The notes beneath the pieces were generated by a model. It did no database searches. It was given only the letters and a program-made list of their open reading frames with translations, and was not told the origin of the DNA. 64,000 nt of DNA from Epiperipatus broadwayi. Taxonomy: Eukaryota; Onychophora; Udeonychophora; Euonychophora; Peripatidae. Both the position numbers and the translations under genes were made by a program. Every line of letters begins with the position of its first letter. Positions within the stretch are counted from its first letter, which is position 1. Location of the stretch: assembly GCA_028023455.1 (NCBI GenBank), contig JAQFVV010012394.1:19426353-19490352 (forward strand). Direction: 5' to 3'. Shown one piece after another: positions 12,396 to 24,284 of the stretch.

Positions 12396-14038
12396 ATAAG
12401 GTTATATAACTATTTTAATGTAGAATTATATCTTTAGGAAATCTATATTTTTTGTTTGTATGAAAAAGTTGAATTATTTAAAACTCATCCCTTTTTTCAA
12501 TATTTATTTCAACTATATATTAAACATTTATCATCTAAATGTAAACAGAAAAATAATTTTTGTGAAGTAGTCATTTTTACATTGGTCTAATTTTTGTAAA
12601 CTTTTATTATGTATTTTTTATCACTTTGATCAAGTAAATGTAAGATGATGGATTTGGTACTGATATAGTCAATCATCATTTGCCATTTATTTTCTGCATT
12701 TAAATACTGGGTGTAGCATCTGAATACATAATAGGACAGCTAATTAATAAATTGAAGATTTAGTGTACTTTTGACATTGATGGGTATTTAAAGATATAAA
12801 TAATGGAAACCTATATTTTTATGTAAATTAATCTAAAAATAAATTCATCAAGATAGAACATATATTTATACTTTTACAATTATCTGTATTTAAATAAAAT
12901 AGTAGTTTTTTTTGTTTGTAATAATTTTTTATAAAGTAATCTAAAAGCATAAATAGCTTTGCAAAAATTGAACTGGTGTATTACTTATAGTTTATCATTG
13001 AAAAATAAAACATTTTCTCGTAATGTGAAATAGTTTTGTTTGTACTTGTATATTTATATATGTAGTTAATTCATCATTGAAGAATGAAACATTTTCTTGT
13101 AATGGTAACCATCAGAAGCATTCTGTCAATTTGGTGATTGAAGTAAACAGCCAGGCAGGCATTCATGGTTTGAAGCCAAATTCTGAAGATGATTACAGCC
13201 ACATACTCTGAACTATTAGTTTCATCTGGATTACATATACTGTGCCAGCAATAAAACAGTCTCAAACTGAACCTCTTTCTAGCCTTTCTTCATGATATTT
13301 GCACTGTTTATAGCCAGTAATCAAAATAACAAAAAAAATAATTTGTCATTTTACCCTTTTTTAAAAAAAAATTTTGTTTATCAGCTCAGTTCATTGTTTT
13401 ATTGTACTATGTATCGATTAAATAATGCATTTTTTTTTATGAAAAAAAAATCAAAATATGCCATTCGTAATGGATTTGTTCTTTACTAATATATTTCATA
13501 AAATTCTACATTTACATTTGACCCTTATTTTTTGTCTGTTTTAAAAGACACATAAGAAAATAAAATAAAAAATTGAAGGATAAATAAGAAAATTGCAAAA
13601 AAATAAAATAAAATATGTAATTTGCAATTAATAAGATTTACCACAAATATATATAATTTACAATTAATTTGTATTTTAGTATGTTGTATTTTTATGAGAA
13701 TCCAATTTTCTTCAAAATGTTCAATTTATCGATGAGATATTTCAGTATCACTTCAATAGCTCCACACAGTGGATGAAAGTAGAAACTAGAAAGAAAATGG
13801 AATGTAGTATTATTTTTTACTAAATTAATTTATTGATATACAAGTTTTTAATCATATTTCTTTTTATTATAAAAATGATGTAACTTTTATTACAGTCCAG
13901 TATTCAAATTTCTGCCACTTACTAATATAAGATATCTTTATAATCAAGTAAGTAAACAAAATAAATTTAAATTTCTTCATCTAAAAAAAAAAAAATTAAT
14001 GAATAACTGGCTAAAAAATTATACTCATTTTATTATTA
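12396..14038. other. AT-rich stretch, one short duplication
   Basis: No gene seen. A roughly 30-bp segment containing AAAACATTTTCTCGTAATG at about 12995-13025 recurs with a few changes at 13073-13104. The ORFs at 13074-13265 and 13292-13489 are AT-driven and unconvincing. Confidence 0.45.
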
Positions 14039-14281
14039 ATAACGTGAAAGGCTAAAACCTTTGACAGATATGCTTTAAAAAATGCTTATATGACAGCCAG
14101 TAAGATGTAATAATGACTGCACGTAGAACTCTTAAATTCAAAAACACAAGCCAGAACTATGAGAAAAAGATTCTTCTTTACTTAAATTGAGAGTTCCATG
14201 TGCAGTCACTATATTTGATTGGCTGTCATATAAGCATTTTTTAAAGTGCATCTGTCGGGGGGTTTAGCTTTTCACATTATT
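14039..14281. mobile_element. MITE with about 100-bp terminal inverted repeats
   Basis: The left arm (14039-14137) and the reverse complement of the right arm (about 14185-14281) match over roughly 100 bp. Both contain GTGAAA.GCTAAA, GACAGAT, a long TTTAAAAAATGCTTATATG block, ACAGCCA and GACTGCAC. The loop is about 45 bp. There is no ORF. It has the form of a non-autonomous DNA transposon; the superfamily is not clear from the ends. Confidence 0.8.
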
Positions 14282-16263
14282 ATATCATCTGCTTGTGCTT
14301 AATAAATTTAATATATTTTCATTTTATTATTATAATTGCAGATTTATATTTGAATGACTGCATTTCCAAAAATTTTCTGAATCCAAAATTAATTTTAAAT
14401 CAAGATTTTGAAATAATGGTAGTCTATCTGTAGTTATAAAAAGTAAATCATAACTTAGAAAAAGCTATATATATATATACGAATGACTTATATCTATAAA
14501 GAATAAAAATCCAGAAAAACTTGAAGTAAAAAAACCATTAATAACCATTAAAGTCTATTTCCTAACACATATATTAAAATTTTTTTTGACTGATTATATC
14601 TGATATCAAAATAAAATCAGACTAAAATTTAGAATGTTACATTAGATTATAATAATCCAACAGGCAGAAATTGTAGCTTAATCATGGCAAACAAAAATAA
14701 TAGCCACAGATGCAATGCTACTTGGTTAAGCACATATGGAAGGGGTAATCAAGTCATATAATTAACTTTTTTCCTAGCAGCACTAATACATTATTAAAAG
14801 TATATTTACATTAAATCCACCATAAAGCTAATAAAATATAATTATTATGAAGAAAATCTATTACTATAAAGCGCTGAAAATCTTGAAATTGTTAGATCGG
14901 GAGTCTAACTACTTGATTATAAATCTCCGTGCATTCGCACATCAGTAAGAGTTTAAAAAATTTAAGTGAATCACTTAAGTTTAGAGTACATTTCTATAAA
15001 TATACCAACTTTCATTGACCATGCTAAATCAGAGCTTGAGTCTATTGTGTGCCTAATGTTATAATCATATTTTGAATTGTACAAGAATTTAAGTATTTTT
15101 AAACATATTAAGTTTAGTTATTCACAAATTATATAGTTTAGTATGTTAATTTAAAATTAGAATATTTTTAATATTTTAAAATTAATCTAAATCTATTTAA
15201 GAAAAGAATAAGGTATAGAAAGGCCTATCAGTTATTTTTAATAAGTTTTTTTTTTGTTTTTTTTTAATGAAACAATCTTTAAAACAACTAGTAGAATCCA
15301 TGATCTAAATAGAACTTGGTTTACAGGATCTTTTTTTACTAGCAAAATAAATATATTTGTTTTTTAATACTTATATTATTAACATATAATATTGATCAAA
15401 ATGTGATAGTATCTGAATTTGATTTCTATATATCTGTACATATATGTATACATAAACATATATTGAAAGTAAATACAAATATATTATTTGCTCTGTTTCT
15501 TTTAATTACTTAAAAATGTAATTAATAAAAATGATTATTTCAGTAAAAATAAATAATGAAAAGTACATTAACATAACAGTTGGTGTATAATTGTATTAAA
15601 AAAATGTAATAAATATAAAAATTGAAATTATATATATTTCAATTATTGAAAAAAAATATATAAATCATGTTTGTTTGTTTTTTGCTAAAAACTACAAGAT
15701 GTTTACTTTATTATAGAAAATATATATACATAATATATGATTTTTTTTTTGTTTTTAAACTTTTGGAAAAATGACTAAGTTTGTGTTGTTGTTTTTTAAA
15801 TCTTGCAAGAAACTTTTTATAATAAAATTTAACAGTGAACATTTTTTGATAAATTGGAAAATTTAGTTATTAATAGTATTATTTTTTAAAAATTGATGAT
15901 AATTGTTTTAAGTAATATTTATTTTCAAATTGTTTATTATCCAGTAATTTCAAAACACAATTAGAATATATTGTATTTCTTATGTTATATATATATTGAA
16001 ATTAATTTGTTTAATGCATAATCAATAACTTATAATAATAATAAATTTTGTAACTTTTATTACATGAAAAAGGTGGCATAATAAATTGGTGTCTGACTTG
16101 GTAAACCTAAACAACAATATCCAATGCATATGATTTACAATACAATAATGGCAGTATTTTTATATATTTTCAATATTATTAATATAGTTAGTTATACGGG
16201 TCTATCTCATTTTTAACTTAGTACAAATGCTAAATAGTTACTTTTTGTAACTTGAAATTTTTG
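14282..16263. other. AT-rich stretch with one repeat fragment
   Basis: No gene seen. The segment at about 14866-14950 (TATAAAGCGCTGAAAAT, then TTAGAT) resembles the block at 38783-38815 inside Tigger-like copy B, so it is a fragment of a shared repeat. The remainder is AT-rich with TA runs. Confidence 0.45.
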
Positions 16264-16383
16264 AAATGCAGATATTAAAATGATTGTTTACAGAAAAGAG
16301 TACATAAACTAATGCCTATTATGAAATGCAGATATTAAAATGATTGTTTACAGAAAAAAGTACATAAACTAATGCCTATTATG
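16264..16383 (+). repeat. Perfect 60-bp tandem duplication
   Basis: Two head-to-tail copies of a 60-bp unit (starting AAATGCAGATATTAAAATGA) differ at one position (GAAAAGAG versus GAAAAAAG). The near-identity means a recent local duplication. Confidence 0.95.
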
Positions 16384-17494
16384 CATTAAAAGATTGTTAC
16401 ACATAATATATTTTTATTTACAATTTAAATATTTCAAAATTTAATATTTAATGTAATGATTTTTATTTTAAAATTATTTACATTTGTATGCCATAGGTTC
16501 GCCATCACTGATATGGAAAATATAAATAAAAATTGGAAATTTACTTAGATTAATTGGAATTTATGTTCAATATTTTATTAGTGTTTCTTCGCTTTATCAT
16601 GGAAATAGTTATTTTGTTCTAATAAATTTCATTTAACATTATATATATTTTATATAAATTGAAATTTATGTAAAACTTTTTAGAAAATAATTTCTGATAT
16701 CATAAATAATATGTGCTGGTAAAATTCTTGGAGTTATAAAGAAATGGAAGTATTTGATTAATATCAGCATAATTCTATAACTTTTGAAGTTCAAAATGGA
16801 AAAAAAGTAGTCTTGAGTGTAATAACAGGCAAAAAGATTTTAATTTCGATTTACTCATTCTGAAAAAGGTTAAAATTTTAAGTAATGAAAAATCATTGTG
16901 ATCTTTAATTACTAACTGTTTTTTTTTTTCACCTTGCAGAAACAGAGACGCTGTTAAGATTATGGTTATGACTATTCCACCATTGTCGTAATTGTCATCA
17001 AAATATCTAGATGTAGAATATGCAGGGTGAGTACCCAAGATCAGGATATATGGTAGTTATGCTACAGAAAATTTGCACTTTATTATAAATTTTTAATTTA
17101 CCAAAGCGTATTCAATTCTTTTCAAGTAGTATAAATTTATTTTTTGAAGTTTTTTTTTTTTTAAAAAAAAAAAAAAATTAGATTGTTATGAAAATTAAAA
17201 GCTTCACTGTAAAAACCTGAATTTTTAAATGTTAATGGAATTTTGTTCTGAGATACAAGTTACTAAGAAGGAAATTCTATTTTTCATTTGCATTTCTTTA
17301 AATCTAAACTTTTTTCTCCGAAATTTTAATATATTTGTAATGGCTTGTTTACTGTTTGATTTGATATTTTCTAGAAAAAATGAGCCTTTATATATACATA
17401 CAATTTTATATTGTGCATGATATAATTTTATTTTTTTATTGCCGTTAAACCTATCTTTAATACTAGTATTTTTGATCATTTATTAACTGTTTTG
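16384..17494. other. AT-rich stretch without recognisable features
   Basis: Nothing I can support. The ORFs at 16775-17038 and 17225-17479 overlap opposite-strand ORFs of equal quality and look like chance. Long poly-T/poly-A runs sit near 17150-17178. Confidence 0.45.
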
Positions 17495-18945
17495 ATTTGA
17501 AATCATCACTTTCCATTACTGATCTAATGCAGGATGGTATCTCCAAGGTTAACCCAGTTTCTTTGATTTCTAGTCTTTTTTCTCCACAACACATTAGCAA
17601 TTCTTTATTTCATCCATCTATCTCACTTGTGATCTTTTTTTAGATATTTTACATTCTTTTGGAATCCAATTTAAAATTTCATCAGTCCATCTCTTATCAT
17701 GTCTTTTTACAATATGTCTGCCCAACTCCATTTCAGTTTCTTAATTCCTTTAATGATATCAGTGTAGTTCTGTTACCCATGTATTTTGTTTTGGATTTCT
17801 TCTTGTTACTTCTAATATACATCTCTCCATACTTTATTTAATGGTCTGAAGTCTTTGTATTACTCTTCTATTAAGTGTCCAAGTCTTAGACGCATAAGTA
17901 AGGGCTGCTAAAATGTCTATTAAAAGCTTTCCTTTTCAAACACATAGGCATATTTATTTTTAATATTAAATTATTTTTAATGGATTAATTTTATCCATTA
18001 TGTTTCTATTTGTATTAATAATCTGACCAAGATATTTATAATTGTTAATTTTTTCTAATTTATCATTATCAATTTTTATTTTCTTCTGAGAAAATTAATT
18101 TAACATTACTTAAGTCTTTTTAGCATTTATCTTTACTTCTACTTTCTTATTTTTATAGATGCCTGTTGCAACATTTTCTTAAGTTCTGAAGCACTATTTA
18201 CAAAACAAGCATGTCACTTGCAAAACTAAATGACATAAATGATCTCCATTTACTTTTGCTTTTAATCCACAAAACATTTGTAAAATTGCTATAAAAGGTT
18301 TTGGAGATATGGAATTATCCTTTTGTAAAACCTTCAAAATTAATCGTAATATCACCATGTAATCTTATCATTGCTGTTACATTTTGATAAATATTCTTCA
18401 GAATATAACTATCCTGTGCTATATCTTAATAATTCAATTTTTTAATCACTATAGAAATGCTTATTTTAATGAAATGCTTTTCATATTCTAAAAATCTAAA
18501 GCATAATGTTAGTTCATATTCATTGCCTCCTTTTATAACTTTTCTCAAAACTTGAATGTGACTCACTGTGATAAAAACACTTAAATCCAGTTTGTTCTTT
18601 TGGTTGGTTAAATCCAACGTTCATTGTAAATGAGTTGTAATTATCTTGATAAAGATTTTGTATAAAATGGATAAATTGTTGATTGGTATGCAATTTGCAA
18701 TATCTTCATCATCTTAAATATTTATATTACTACTGCATTCTTCCAATCATCTGTATTGTTTTATCATTTAGATGTTTGATATATAATGTTTTGCCAATAA
18801 TTTTTCTATAATTTCAACTGTTTCTTTTAAGATATCTATTTTAATTTCATCATTTCTAGGAGTTTTGGCCTTCTTCATACATTTAATTGCATGTCTTACT
18901 TTTTAATTAAAAATATTAGGTAATTTAGAATACACGATAACAGTT
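17495..18945 (-). pseudogene. Older RTE LINE copy, RT domain to 3' end
   Basis: The minus strand matches the RTE copy at 1495-4441 segment by segment: the 3' end near 17520, the TTTCATCCAT block near 17612, AAGTGTCCAAGTCTTAGA near 17872, CACATAGGCATATTTATTTT near 17940, and CATTTAATTGCATGTCTTAC near 18880. Similarity stops near 18945, so the copy is truncated 5' within the RT domain. Stops and indels are dense, and the FADD region (about 18210-18240) is no longer readable. It is a more decayed relative of the first copy. Confidence 0.8.
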
Positions 18946-19801
18946 TAGAATTAATCAGATTTTTGAGAACACTAATCCTAAAAGCATTGTGAACTCACTT
19001 GTAGTTCTGTTTAATTTACATACGAGATAGAAGAGGAATTAAATTATTTTTTAGTCCTTTTAATATTAAGAGGAATGTTGTTTTACCTTTTTCCTCACAG
19101 GAAGATGTAATTCGTTTTAGACTATTTATTCTCTAAGTCTGATTGTTAGTATTTTATATGCCATTTATCTAAAACAAAAAGAATCAGTCATTCTTGAAAC
19201 AACTATATTTATAGAATTTCATCAATTATAATAAAGTAACAAATGTTTTTTTTTTTTAAATATTTGTAATACAATCACATTTCTCATTTTTTTGGATAAT
19301 TTTAAGTAAAAAAAAATTTTTTTTTAATGATTATTGACTTATTTATTTTAAAATAAAATGTTTAATGGTTTTTAAAGCAGTAATTCTTTAATCTATCATA
19401 CAAGGAAAAAATGAATATTTGAATCAGATGTTTTCTCCCTCTCTTTTTTTTTTTTTTAATATTCTTACATTTGCTTGAATCTGAATATCCAAATATCATA
19501 TTGATTTAGTTACTAGATTCTTTGCACATATGTAATTAAATAGTAATAGAAATATTTATTACTTTTATAAAAAATTAAGTGAAAATTGATTAAAGTAATC
19601 ACTTATTGCTAAGAAATTTATCTTGTTTATTTGTATGAATGAATTCTAACAAAAACACATTTTCCTCTAATACAGTGAAACCTCAACCCATCTTTCCAGC
19701 ATATTTCATCTTTTTTTTTGCTCTAGTATTTTAAATATTATTTTTTGACCTCAAACTGTTGACATAACATTTTTCTGTATAAAGGTTACCCGTTTTGGTC
19801 T
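18946..19801. other. AT-rich stretch without recognisable features
   Basis: No gene or clear repeat visible; long T and A runs near 19240-19325 and 19445. Confidence 0.4.
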
Positions 19802-20290
19802 TAAATTAGTTTGCACTCATGGCCATTTTGAAATTAAAAACCACCGCTGCCACATCCAACTGATAAATGACATAAATATTGAATAAACGTACTTTAAATT
19901 CATATTTTAGAAATTATAAACTAGTAAAAATAATATGCTTTATTTTATTAGGGTTTTTTTTTTTTTAAATTTACCTTCATAAAATATTTGAAATACGACA
20001 GTGCAAAGCACGAGAATTTGCAGAAAGGGGGAAGGATGGTTTGGCTGATACAAAGTATCAGTCAAAAGTTGCAGAAATCTGATCAAACCAAGCTTATAAT
20101 TTCCAAATACTAAAAGATTAAACTATGTGCCCATATGAAATAAAACATATTATTTGTACTAGCTTATAATTTCTAAAATATGAATTTAAAGTACTTTTAG
20201 TCAATATTTATGTCATTTATCAGTTGGATGTGTCAGCGGTGGTTTTGGCTTGTCTTTAGATTTCAAAATGGCCATGAGCGCAAACTAAAT
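19802..20290. mobile_element. Foldback or MITE-like element, about 150-bp inverted arms
   Basis: The left arm (19802-19950) and right arm (20140-20290) are inverted copies. Shared blocks are TAGTTTGC, CTCATGGCCATTTTGAAA, ACCACCGCTG, ACATCCAACTGATAAATGAC and TTAAATTCATATTTTAGAAA. The loop of about 190 bp has no ORF. The arms diverge by scattered substitutions. This is a non-autonomous element; the class is not fixed because I could not identify the target duplication. Confidence 0.8.
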
Positions 20291-20436
20291 CAGCACCAAC
20301 ATTATTTTCAAATTTTAAATTATATGAAATATTATTGCTATACTAGGATAATCTGGTGTTAAATTTTGATAAATTCTCATTATAAATAGCAAATTAAAAT
20401 ATATACAAAATTAGCAGTTTTATTTTTTAATATATA

Positions 20437-21375
20437 CACCTGAGTCTCATTTTATGCAGATTATTTTAATGCGATTTTGAAGTTATGCGATTCATGTTTC
20501 TTCTTAATATCTTTCATATTTCACTATATTTATTAGATATCAAGAAATTTAAATTATTAATAACTTATTTTGACTTGAAATACTTTTTTTTTTTTTTTTC
20601 AAAAATATAACGTTATATTAGCAGCTAACGTGAATATGGCCTGAAGCTGTATTGGGAATCTTAGCTCCTTTGTAAATAACCTATATATTCTAATGAGTAA
20701 ACAATAATAATAGATTTATACTTACATATAAAAATATCGCAATAAATATTCAAAAAATGTAAACTTTTAAAACGTATTTTGCTATATATAACAGAAATAA
20801 ATAAACTTTTAGATTTTTAAAATAAAAAAACGAAGATTTTATAAACTGAAAATAATCTTTCTAATGATAATGTATAATCTTTTTGTTTTGATTGCGATCT
20901 CATTTTTTTAATATAGAAACAGAAAACCATTAACACAGCACAAGACTAAAAGTAGCGCTAATTGTACATCACCTCACGAATAAAAATAAAGTGGCTAACG
21001 GGTTTCTCTGGGCATAATTGCTGAGAGATTCTTGACTTTGTTTAAGAAGCCACAATACATCACATCGAATCTGATTTCTTACCAGTTTACAAAGGAACGC
21101 TAGCGGTAATGATTAAAATATGTATGAAAAATATAAAATTAAATACTGTAGTTAATAAAAAAAGGAAAAAAAGTTTGTCTTGTATTAATTTTTTTCAAAT
21201 ATTTGAAATTTTTTATTAGTCATACTTTATTTGCTTATTTTTTTAATGCGAATTTTAAAGTAATTTTTCCTTGTTGCCTTGCTTTTATGCGAATTCTGAA
21301 AAGTACCGAACCTATCCCCCATTTTTCAAGGTAAGTTAATTCTATTTTTGTGCGATTTTTTTAAATGCAGGTTTT
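20437..21375 (-). mobile_element. Tigger-like DNA transposon, non-autonomous copy A
   Basis: Starts with CACCTGAGTCTCATTTTATG next to a TA and runs, in inverse orientation, along the full length of copy C (59217-60089). Shared blocks include AAGTTATGCGATTC, CAGCTAACGTGAATATGGCC, CATTATCATTAGAAAGATT in complement, and CCCCCATTTTTCAAGGTAAG. The right terminal repeat is lost or badly worn near 21375. The ends resemble Tigger (pogo group of Tc1/mariner) termini, which contain CTCGTTTTAT, and Tigger elements duplicate TA. It carries a nested LINE tail (20987-21070). Confidence 0.75.
20987..21070 (+). mobile_element. LINE 3' tail nested in Tigger-like copy A
   Basis: This segment (AATAAAGTGGCTAACGGG ... 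ACATCACATC) matches the 3' end of the LINE at 55790-55890. It is absent from the equivalent place in copy C, where the sequence continues from the CACAGCACAAGACT block to the GCGGTAATGATT block. CGAAT occurs on both sides and may be a short target duplication. It is a severely 5'-truncated LINE insertion, younger than the Tigger copy. Confidence 0.75.
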
Positions 21376-22117
21376 CTTACATAGGACATAAACAGTAAGT
21401 ACATTTTTTTCAAAAAAGTGATTCATTAAAATTTACTTACATTTAAAAAAAAAAAAATCAACATTTTCACAATCAAAATCAAAAACTGCCCCTTTCCCAA
21501 TCTCTTTTTTTCCCCCCACTATAAGAGTTTAATTGTCTTATATTAACTTTGTCTTCTTTCAGTTAAAACCATTATTAAAGTAGAGCTGCAATATTTGCCA
21601 TATTTTGTTCTAAGCCCTCTAGTAAATATCTCATAAAGAGAATGCTTTGATTATAAATTTTGTTTACAATATGTATTGTTTACTGTTTTGTCATCTAGGT
21701 GTTCAACGCTTTCAACACACTCATATGCATATAACTTACTTCAGGTCTATATTGGTTGTTCATAGGAGATTTTTCATAAAGCTAAGCTTTCTGTCCCATT
21801 ACAACAATGTCTATAGAAATGTTTTATAATCACATCTTTTATCTATAAATTCAGTGTCTTATCAAAAAAAAAATCGTTATTTAATAAGTTTGCAACTTTA
21901 ATCGTTTCAGAAGTGCAAAGAACAGGGTAAGATTATGCTTCTTCTTCTTTTTTTTTCATTATTTCTCTCAAAAGTGATTCATTCTATTTGAACCTGTGGC
22001 CAACTTTAGAAGATGACTTTTTTTTTTCTAACTTTATCACTTAGGGAAATTACTTGTGAATTCTTTTTAATTTTGTACAACTTTCAGCTTTATGCTTAGA
22101 AAGTATTTGTTAAATGA
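21376..22117. other. AT-rich stretch without recognisable features
   Basis: No gene or repeat that I can support. The 60-codon ORF at 21647-21829 has no recognisable content. Confidence 0.4.
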
Positions 22118-22835
22118 ATTATAGATATAATAAACACCTCCATATTTCCCCATTCTTTTTAAATTCACATAAATAAAGATATAATAAAAGACAAATGACC
22201 CCCAAGATGCATTTCGTGCTAAACCAGCATTCATCAGTTGGCCCAGGTCACTATCTCTCATGTATATCTTTATTATATGAAAAGTACAGTATTTATCTAG
22301 AGTAAATTGTTACATTTCATTTACCATTGTCAGACTTCCTCCACTTACAACTTTGACGCCATCCATTTCAGATAAATACAATAATGATTATTATTAATCA
22401 TTTTCGAAACTAGAGATTATCTCTAGCACAGATATAAACTTTAAACCTCAGTTAAAGAGTTATTTACCTTTCTCTTTCCCATGTGTAATATCTTTATAGA
22501 TATAATGAACATCTCCATACTTCCCCATTCTTTTTAAATTCACATAAATAAAGATATAATAAAAGACAAATGACCCCCAAGATGCATTTGAGATGTTTAT
22601 TATATCTATAAAGATATTACACATGGGAAAGAGAAAGGTGAATAACTCCATGTGTGTGTAAAATAAAAAAATCAGATATATTAATCTTTAACTGAGGTTT
22701 AAAGTTTCTATCTGTGCTAGAGATAATCTCTAGTTTTGAAAATGATTAGTAATAATTATTATTGCATTTATTTGAAATGGATGGTGTCAAAGTTGTAAGT
22801 GGAGGAAGTTTGGCAATGGTAAATGAAAATATAAC
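22118..22835 (-). mobile_element. Hammerhead-bearing repeat with direct and inverted copies (family 2)
   Basis: A block containing CTCCATA.TTCCCCATTC through to GATGCATTT occurs at 22120-22212 and again at 22497-22588, 375 nt apart at the cleavage positions (22206 and 22581). Bases 22318-22517 are then repeated in inverse orientation at 22589-22835 (TTTCCCATGTGTAATATC, GAGATTATCTCTAG and CTTCCTCCACTTACAACTTT in one arm; complements in the other). The element therefore combines a partial direct repeat with an inverted one. The ORFs across it (22067-22261, 22460-22651) are repeated because the DNA is repeated, not because they code. Its ribozyme core is close to that of family 1 at 970-1036, but the flanks differ. 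Confidence 0.8.
22196..22251 (-). ncRNA. Hammerhead ribozyme, type I (family 2)
   Basis: Minus strand: CUGAUGA (22237-22231), stem II UGCU-GGUUU-AGCA, GAAA (22215-22212), stem III AU/AU with a two-base loop, and C17 at 22206. Stem I is open: CCAA pairs with UUGG at the core. After an internal loop of five against two bases, GUGAC pairs with GUCAU, ending in a G-U pair. Every invariant base is kept. The base of stem II is A against C rather than G-C, which may lower activity. Confidence 0.75.
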
Positions 22836-24284
22836 AATTTAAATGAATTACTACATCAAACTTTTGCAAGCAAAGAAAAAAGTACAAATGCTTTCAACAT
22901 ACTTAACATGAAAAATATGTGATTAAAAAAGATTGCATAAGTTTAAAATTGTAAAATTTGAGAACATTAGACTTTACAAGTGTGTTTCAAGATAAAAAAT
23001 GGCTGTTGCCATACAGACTTTCAAAATTTACCAAATTTGTGAATTTTAATTTTTACATTTTTTAAAAATACAATATTATATCCAGGGTAAGATTTATGTT
23101 TACCAGCTGTATATGCATCTGCAATAATTAATAAGACAACAACAACATTAACTAAAAGTAATAAAAACAAGTTTATTACTTTGCAAGAATGAGAATATAA
23201 TAAAATGAAATGAGTGAAATCACTTTAACTTCTTTAAGCAATTCCAATAATTGGCTGCACGATGAACTGTTCTTATGCACAAATATTATATACAAATCCA
23301 GTTATCTGTGTGTACTCATTTACTTCGGTTTTGACACAAATATTCTAATCTTATTTCTATAGTCATTTTACTGACTTCTTCAATGATTAGCATACACATT
23401 GCACTTTTCTGTTTATAAGGTTGCACAATTGCTGATCACACACTTGTATAAAACAGTACTCTGCCCCAGATAGAAGGTATCCAATTATATAGCTCATACT
23501 ATATAGTAGGGCTCATTTATATATATTGACCGTGCTCAATATCAAATTCAGATTTTCAGTTTTATGCTAATTTTCTGGAGTACTTTTGTACTGATAATAA
23601 TCTTAGTGTATTTTCTGTAAGGAAACTACAAGATTTTAATTAAACTTTATTTACAAATAGTCCACACTATAATTGAAGTAATATATATTGATGTAGTGAA
23701 AATTGCAGTTCTACTATATTTGAACTAATAAGAGACTGTAGAGAAACATTTTGGAAAGAAATGTATTAACATTATTAAAATCTTGGATTGGTTTCAAGCA
23801 CTCTATACTCCATACTTTTGAAATAAATGTCATTAAGAGAATAAAAAAAATTTTTCCTTTGTAAAGCTAAATAATTTAATCTTTTATCATTTTAACCTGA
23901 TTTTTTAAACACAAATAATTGCTGCAATGTTAACATTATATATATATTGCAAATAGTTAGGGAATATTTTGAATTGTAAAATCAGATTTGTAATTTACAT
24001 ATCTCATGAATGCTCATATATCTATAATTTTTAATGAGATATATTATCTTGGATCATTAGAAAGATTATAAACTGAAGTTATTCTTCAATTTTTTTAATA
24101 TTTATTTTTAAAGACTTGATAATTATATGGAATAATTAAAAATAAATTTGCCTCCCTTTTTTTTTGATATGATTTTTTAACACAGTGAAAGGAAAACCTA
24201 TTTAATTTATACACTATTAAAAGTATTGTTTAGTAGAGTACCTACATTCCTTAAATTTGCCCCCAGGTTTATAAAGATGAATTA
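22836..24284. other. AT-rich stretch without recognisable features
   Basis: No gene or clear repeat visible; TA runs near 23510 and 23940. Confidence 0.4.

Noticed and set aside
22067-22651. Two ORFs sharing NASWGSFVFYYIFIYVNLKR as a repeated gene
   Set aside because: The shared residues come from a duplicated DNA repeat containing the hammerhead; the frame is incidental.
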